Shown here: piece after piece, positions 60,201 to 64,000 of the stretch
How the letters are laid out: the number at the start of each line of letters is the position of its first letter
Position numbering within the stretch: position 1 is the first letter of the stretch
NCBI GenBank assembly: GCA_024699855.1
Contig: JAMPIQ010000001.1
Location: 15,190,001-15,254,000, forward strand
Reading direction: 5' to 3'
Source of the DNA: Aphelenchoides besseyi
Lineage: Eukaryota; Nematoda; Chromadorea; Rhabditida; Aphelenchoididae
DNA length: 64,000 nt
The notes under the pieces: generated by a model
What the model was told of the DNA's origin: nothing
What the model saw: only the letters and a program-made list of their open reading frames with translations
Database searches by the model: none
Made by a program: the position numbers and the translations under genes

Positions 60201-62083
60201 ACAATTAACCAACACAAAGTACAGTACTTGAAGACGATAGTCAGATTAAATGAATGGAAGTGAAAGTGAGATGACTCGTAGATAAGGACCAAAATTGCCC
60301 GGAATCCATAATTGAGCCGGAAGTCACGAACTAATCAACGCGCAACATACGACGACTCATCAAACATTTCCGCTTGTGCGTTAAACTATCGAACGGTTTT
60401 TGCGTTTTTGAGTATAAGAATTGTAAGCATCAAAAAACGATTGAATTCTTACGATTGGCTATACAGTAATCACAAACATCGACACTCAATACAATCGCAT
60501 AGTTTTATTTGCTAAAACTACTCATTAAACAACAATGATCCACAAATTCGTCGACAAAGAAGAAACAATCAATTTGCAACCGAACTTAGTGAACGACCTA
60601 AAACAAAAACGAACTTATCAGCATCTTCATTAAAACTTACAGTGAATCGAAAGTCTTACAAAACCATAAACGCTTAGCTGTGAAGTTTAACATCCGCGCA
60701 ATTCACGTTTGTCCACAAACTCGTCAACTAAAACCTCAAAATAAACTCATAAACTGAACGAAGAAAACGCACCGAGATAAGTCCTCCATGAAATTGTCTC
60801 GACGAATCGTCGGTATTTACGGAAGTCAGCGAATGTCAATTGGATTTTCGAATACTTCAAAAGACTCAAATCCTAAACTCAAACAAATAAACGATGGAAT
60901 GATCGTTAAAATATTTCTGTTGCCTTAAAAACCACGATCAGCAACTTACTGTGTACGCTGATCGTTCCGGCAATTCAAAGCAAAAGGTTCGCGAAAACCA
61001 TCTGAAAATCGAAATGAATCGTAACTTACTGTTAAGTCCACAAAAACTTTCGAACATTTCAATCGAACATTTGAAATCGAACGTTTGCATCGAACGTTTG
61101 AAATCGTTAGATGAAGTTTGTAGGATCTCCAAGTAGCGAAGAGATCCCAAAATTTGCGCCACATAGCTTTTGCCAACAACTTACTAACTCATAACACTAA
61201 TTTGCAGAACTGAAATGCCCGATGAAACATAATTACCAAACAAACAAAAAACTGTTTAAGTAGCCAACCGAAATCCGCGCATCGAAATCCAATCCAAAAA
61301 GAACGCCGCGAAATAGCAATCTTCCTAATCCACGATTCACTAAACACATCGATTTGAACTGCAATTTGTGATTACTGCTCAACTTTAATGAACAATTAAT
61401 TCAAATTCAACGACTGTAAAGCTTCAATTTCTTGGTTAATTCGGCTGTTCAAATCCCGTTGAAATCATATTTTGGGAGACAAAATGAACATCTGAAAGCA
61501 ACAATTCAAAACCTCAAACGCTTCAATTTCACATTCTAAACTACTCTTTCACTCAAACTTCCAAAGAATTATTGGGTTCATTGGGCCAAACGTATTCAAC
61601 AATTTCACCATAAGAATTTGCATTTCAATCTAAAAAATATGCGAATTCAAATTATGGACGGTAAAGTAGCGATATGTACACTGTAATATGCTGTAAGAAT
61701 CAATTTTTTTCGCGATCTCATTGTGACGGGAAGTATTTTATTTTGGTGTGGTTTAGTTATAGAGGTGATCACGGATTTGATCCCAAACCGAAACCGCCGG
61801 CAGATCAAGGCGCATTAGCCGGAACCCATGATCCCAACTACCAGGTCAGTCTTCGACTATCACTCCATTAAACTCGTTGTTCCAGACTCTGGCAGCTATC
61901 GACAACAACTGCTTCCAGAAACCTAATGGTGCTTTCCCACGTCCAGATGGTGGCTTCGCGATTCCGCCCGCGAAATCTCCGGCCGCTCCTCCGCATCCTC
62001 CAGCACAGTTGAGAATGGCACAGACTCACGATCCGAATTACCGAACTTTGGCGGGAATAGGAGGCGACGTGTTCAAGAAGTGA
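51213..62083 (+). CDS. eL20-ubiquitin-HDPNY repeat chimeric gene, split by a Helitron
   Basis: The start region ([19 protein letters not shown]) is not eL20-like and replaces the first ~40 eL20 residues. After CATTTCAG the eL20 body is well kept: [75 protein letters not shown] and [20 protein letters not shown]. There, about 20 residues before the normal eL20 end, it runs into a full ubiquitin ([17 protein letters not shown] ... [15 protein letters not shown]): the K48 position is Ser, K63 is kept, and the end is RLQGG. Then comes a tail, [20 protein letters not shown]. The next exon (TTTTCTCTTAA) is cut at 52,224 by a 9.5 kb Helitron and resumes at 61,769 in frame, with two HDPNY-TLA repeats and stop at 62,083; AATAAA near 62,112. 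The donor used before that exon must be GTAAAA at ~52,136. Confidence 0.7.
51551..51966 (+). repeat. source region matching duplicate B
   Basis: Matches 36,107-36,522 inverted. With 50,869-51,401 (duplicate A) it makes this locus the only one holding the complete eL20-ubiquitin segment. Confidence 0.8.
52228..52248 (-). terminator. Helitron 3' terminal hairpin
   Basis: GACGG...CCGTC inverted arms around a GC-rich loop, three bases from the element's end; the expected rolling-circle termination signal. The same hairpin ends each array unit. Confidence 0.7.
52351..59075 (-). pseudogene. Helitron Ulp1-like protease / Rep / Pif1-type helicase, decayed
   Basis: Read on the minus strand from 59,075: a basic start with AT-hook-like [19 protein letters not shown]; a Ulp1/C48-like protease with His in [11 protein letters not shown], Asp in ILFYCDSF and Cys in [19 protein letters not shown]; a zinc-finger region ([13 protein letters not shown]...CC); the Rep nuclease with [15 protein letters not shown], the HUH motif [10 protein letters not shown] and both tyrosines in YAIKYIMKG; then a Pif1-like helicase with [24 protein letters not shown] and, last, [10 protein letters not shown]. 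Lesions: a frame change near 58,680; a frame change near 55,430; TGA in frame near 55,111; a base loss inside the Walker A site near 54,060 (reads GEGETARRH); a break near 53,580; a base loss near 53,095; and TGA at 52,914. It cannot make an active protein as it stands. Confidence 0.85.
59310..59883 (-). CDS. Helitron-borne small protein: Asn/Gly repeats plus coiled coil
   Basis: Three exons (59,874-59,883; 59,675-59,828; 59,310-59,634) join into 162 codons without a break. The start [15 protein letters not shown] leads to a repeated [19 protein letters not shown] stretch and a basic [14 protein letters not shown], suggesting nucleic-acid binding. A Ser/Thr linker follows, then a heptad-like coiled coil ([20 protein letters not shown]) and an acidic end. 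It lies upstream of the Rep-helicase start on the same strand within the same element, so it could be an accessory protein or a captured host gene. I know no family with this layout. Confidence 0.55.
59884..61636. other. Helitron 5' non-coding region
   Basis: AT-rich, with many AACTTACT-type words and no coding pattern. Probably promoter and filler of the element. From 61,637 it matches the array units. Confidence 0.4.
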
Positions 62084-62313
62084 ACAGCAGAGTAGTTCGG
62101 TTCATTCGATCAATAAACGTTCCATACAATTTGCAGCTCGGAAACAACTTTCGTAGTTCAATTCAAATGTCAGTGGCTGTTGACAACAAAGTCCTTGGGG
62201 TTTAGAACAAGTGAACTTCAATATTTTTGTTTAATTGCTCAACTACAATTTACAAGGAAACGTGAATATCTCCGGTAATCGTTCGACGAGAATGAACGTT
62301 CATTCCGTCTACT

Positions 62314-63150
62314 TCAACTCTGCTTAATAACACGACTCGCCAATACCATCGTCCAAATGAAATAGATTTGCATGGCGCAGTGAAGAACTCCGACGAGTAT
62401 CCTCGAGGAGATGATGATAACCGCTTGAGTACGTCGATTCGTGGGCACATCCAGAAAACCGCCACTGTGAAGATACTCGTCCGTGTAGATGCACCAATTG
62501 GCGATTACGAACATTCGACCGAGAACTTCGACGCCCTGAAATCGCGATTATGGTTGTCAGAGCCCATGGACTCGCACTGTAGAGACACGGCAGAATGAAC
62601 CAACGTTGATTTTTGGTGTAGATTCCGTAGAGAATCACAATCGAGAGAATGATGGCACAGAGATCGGAAGCCAAATCGATGTAGACCGTCGTCTTTCCTT
62701 ATTTCTTGTACAACGCGTAGTCCAACGAAAACGATTTCTCTTCTGGAGGCTAAAACAACAATACATAACTAGAAGATATCTGTGGGTCACATTTGGGTGA
62801 GCAATAACATAGATGTTATTCATGAGACTGAACAGCGACATTGCAATCACCCAAACGGCGATGAGTTTGGCACCGACCTGAAGATCACAAGTGGTCGTAG
62901 TTCGGCCCGCACCCTCACTTACTATGATAGGAATGCAGCAACAACACGTCTCGTCATCGGCACTTCGTGACGTTGTCTTGGTGGTTTGCTGAAATGTTTT
63001 GGTGCGATGAGCGTTGTCGGCCATTTGGGTGGACAAAACGTCGAGGCTAAACAAACTTTTCAGGAGTCTTTGCTGGTCACGATAATCGTGTGTCTGGTCT
63101 CGGCGTGACCGAGGATGGAATGGCCGTCTGTACCGGATCGTGGGATTCAT
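62314..63150 (-). pseudogene. LAPTM-like four-helix membrane protein with an in-frame stop
   Basis: From the ATG at 63,150 the N-terminus is hydrophilic, then a cysteine cluster (ETCCCCIPI) and CDLQVGAKLIAVWVIAM with helix 1 (SLFSLMNNIYVIAH). After an intron (GTGACC...TTTTAG) comes PEEKSFSLDYALYKK, a TAA, then GKTTVYIDLASDLC and helix 2 (AIILSIVILYGIY), helix 3 around WFILPCLYSASPWALTTII and helix 4 in VGVLHCAMQIYFIWTMVLAS, ending at 62,314. The cysteine block followed by G-K-I and four helices is typical of nematode LAPTM4-related proteins of late endosomes. The TAA stands where the flow of the protein continues unchanged, so it is a single nonsense change, a base-call error or an unusual splice. 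One further intron near 62,530 is uncertain. Confidence 0.55.
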
Positions 63151-63849
63151 TTCTGAAGTCGGTTTTCAAGCTCACAGCCCTTTTCATGACAACAATCGTT
63201 TAGGATTTGGAATTAAAATGATCGTTCGGTCATAAGTGGACTTCCGTTTGGTTGCTGCGGTTCATTTTGTGTTTTCTTTGCCTCAATTTGCCCATTGATT
63301 TCTCGCTAGTCATCATCCTTTTCAGAAGCTTCCAAAGTAACAAGTCGAATTGCCACTCATGACCTCCTCCCATCCCCCAAGATCCGTTCCATGAAGTGTT
63401 TTGCCATTTTGTTGTTCCCTTTTCTTATTCGTGCGCGTCTGATTCTGAGGCTCCCCAATCAAACGCTTTTCGCCACTTCTACACTCGAATTCGATGCGCT
63501 GTTCTACTTGCTAACTTCTTTTCGCTCCTCCATCTCTCTCATTCAAACCGCTTGCTCTTAACGCAATTCTTTTATCTTCGTTTCTTGTTGCCATTTAAGC
63601 GTAATAATCAATAGAAGCCTTCGGCGAACACGTGTTCCCGTCGAAGCTTCCGATTGTTCTGTGGATTTCGCTCACCAGTTTGCGGAGTCCAAAACGCCTG
63701 CCGATTTGTCCACGTTTTCTCTTCTTCATTTCTTTGTCCGTGTGGTTCTATTTGATTTCATCGCCTGTGTTTGTCGAAAGTTGTAACCACCGAACTTTCT
63801 ATAATAAACGATTTTCGTCGTTGCGGTTGAACACAAGTGCAGCTACTCG
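63151..63849. other. intergenic, T-rich
   Basis: No gene recognised. Plus-strand frames here are Phe/Ser/Leu-rich low-complexity readings of TTC/TCT-rich sequence. Confidence 0.4.
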
Positions 63850-64000
63850 ATGGACAATGTCGCCTTTCTGTCTATCCAAACGTTTCTTCAGTGCATCTTA
63901 TGGGCAATGGCAAAATGCTCGAAAGAGAAGGTGCTGACAACTCGTGAATCCATCGCCAAGTGCTTGGTGATGCACCTTCCAAATTCGTTTCCGTTCATGT
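63850..64000 (+). CDS. partial gene running off the window, unknown
   Basis: From the ATG at 63,850 the frame reads MDNVAFLSIQTFLQCILWAM, then KCSKEKVLTTRESIAKCLVM and HLPNSFPFM to the last base. The helical, Leu- and Cys-rich pattern suggests an alpha-helical repeat protein. The frame is also open a little upstream, so an acceptor before the ATG (CACAAG) is possible. Family not recognised. Confidence 0.4.
   Translation, partial: MDNVAFLSIQTFLQCILWAMAKCSKEKVLTTRESIAKCLVMHLPNSFPFM

Larger units (their letters stand above)
52225..61768 (-). mobile_element. full-length Helitron (9,544 bp)
   Basis: On the minus strand the 5' end is TCACCTCTATAACTAAACC at 61,768 and the 3' end is a 21 base GC hairpin followed by TTG at 52,225. 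It lies between host A (52,224) and T (61,769) with no target duplication, the Helitron rule. It encodes the Rep-helicase gene at 52.35-59.08 kb and a small second gene at 59.31-59.88 kb; 59.9-61.6 kb is non-coding. The 3' end departs from the usual CTRR (it is CTTG) and the hairpin is only 3 bases from the end, so it is a divergent type. It interrupts the eL20-ubiquitin gene's exon. Confidence 0.85.

Noticed and set aside
52225..61768. LTR retrotransposon or Maverick-type element
   Set aside because: No terminal direct or long inverted repeats, no reverse transcriptase, integrase or polymerase B; HUH nuclease and Pif1 helicase identify a Helitron.

Overview
The window looks like nuclear DNA of a nematode. 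Genes are split by very short introns (about 35-60 bases) with GT...TTTCAG borders, genes sit close together on both strands, one gene is nested in another gene's intron, and the gene types fit: EndoU, BTB/MATH, saposin, PAN/Apple mucin, TEAD, CDT1, SLC33A1, AP-2, hormone-sensitive lipase and an LAPTM-like four-helix protein. The species cannot be named from the sequence.

Positions 1-21.4 kb are ordinary and mostly intact: EndoU ribonuclease, a BTB protein, a small membrane protein, a saposin-like protein, TMEM41B, a 4.8 kb stretch without convincing genes, TEAD, a PAN-domain mucin, CDT1 (reverse strand, facing away from SLC33A1), and SLC33A1 with a small secreted-protein gene inside one of its introns.

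Positions 21.4-63 kb are a rearranged, transposon-rich mosaic. Three large insertions each lie inside a host exon, and in each case the host reading frame resumes on the far side. (1) 26,484-35,519 is a 9.0 kb element with ~205 bp terminal inverted repeats and a 4 bp TTTC target duplication. It carries truncated, permuted and chimeric gene pieces (AP-2, hormone-sensitive lipase and others) and no transposase I can see. (2) 39,575-49,667 is a head-to-tail array of nine non-autonomous Helitron units. Each junction joins CTTG directly to TCACC on the minus strand, and each unit carries a tRNA-like block. (3) 52,225-61,768 is a full-length Helitron with the same two ends, a decayed Ulp1-protease/Rep/helicase gene and an extra small gene.

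The host genes here are themselves chimeric. A gene at 51.2-62.1 kb joins ribosomal protein eL20, then ubiquitin, then a short repeat protein, with ubiquitin at the C-terminal side of eL20. Its promoter, shared head-to-head with ECSIT, has been copied almost unchanged to 22.4-22.9 kb, where it drives a TRRAP fragment on one side and a broken eL20-ubiquitin on the other. The second half of eL20-ubiquitin has been copied to 36.1-36.5 kb, where it is joined in frame to a DEAD-box helicase that has lost its second RecA domain. The AP-2 promoter and start codon were likewise copied in front of an unrelated gene piece. The recurring pattern is reuse of a promoter plus first exon in front of foreign gene fragments.

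Two of the three insertions are transposons related by their ends: the Helitron could have mobilised the array units, though its helicase is now broken. Single-base indels in homopolymers could partly be assembly errors, but the nonsense substitutions and the exact element boundaries could not.
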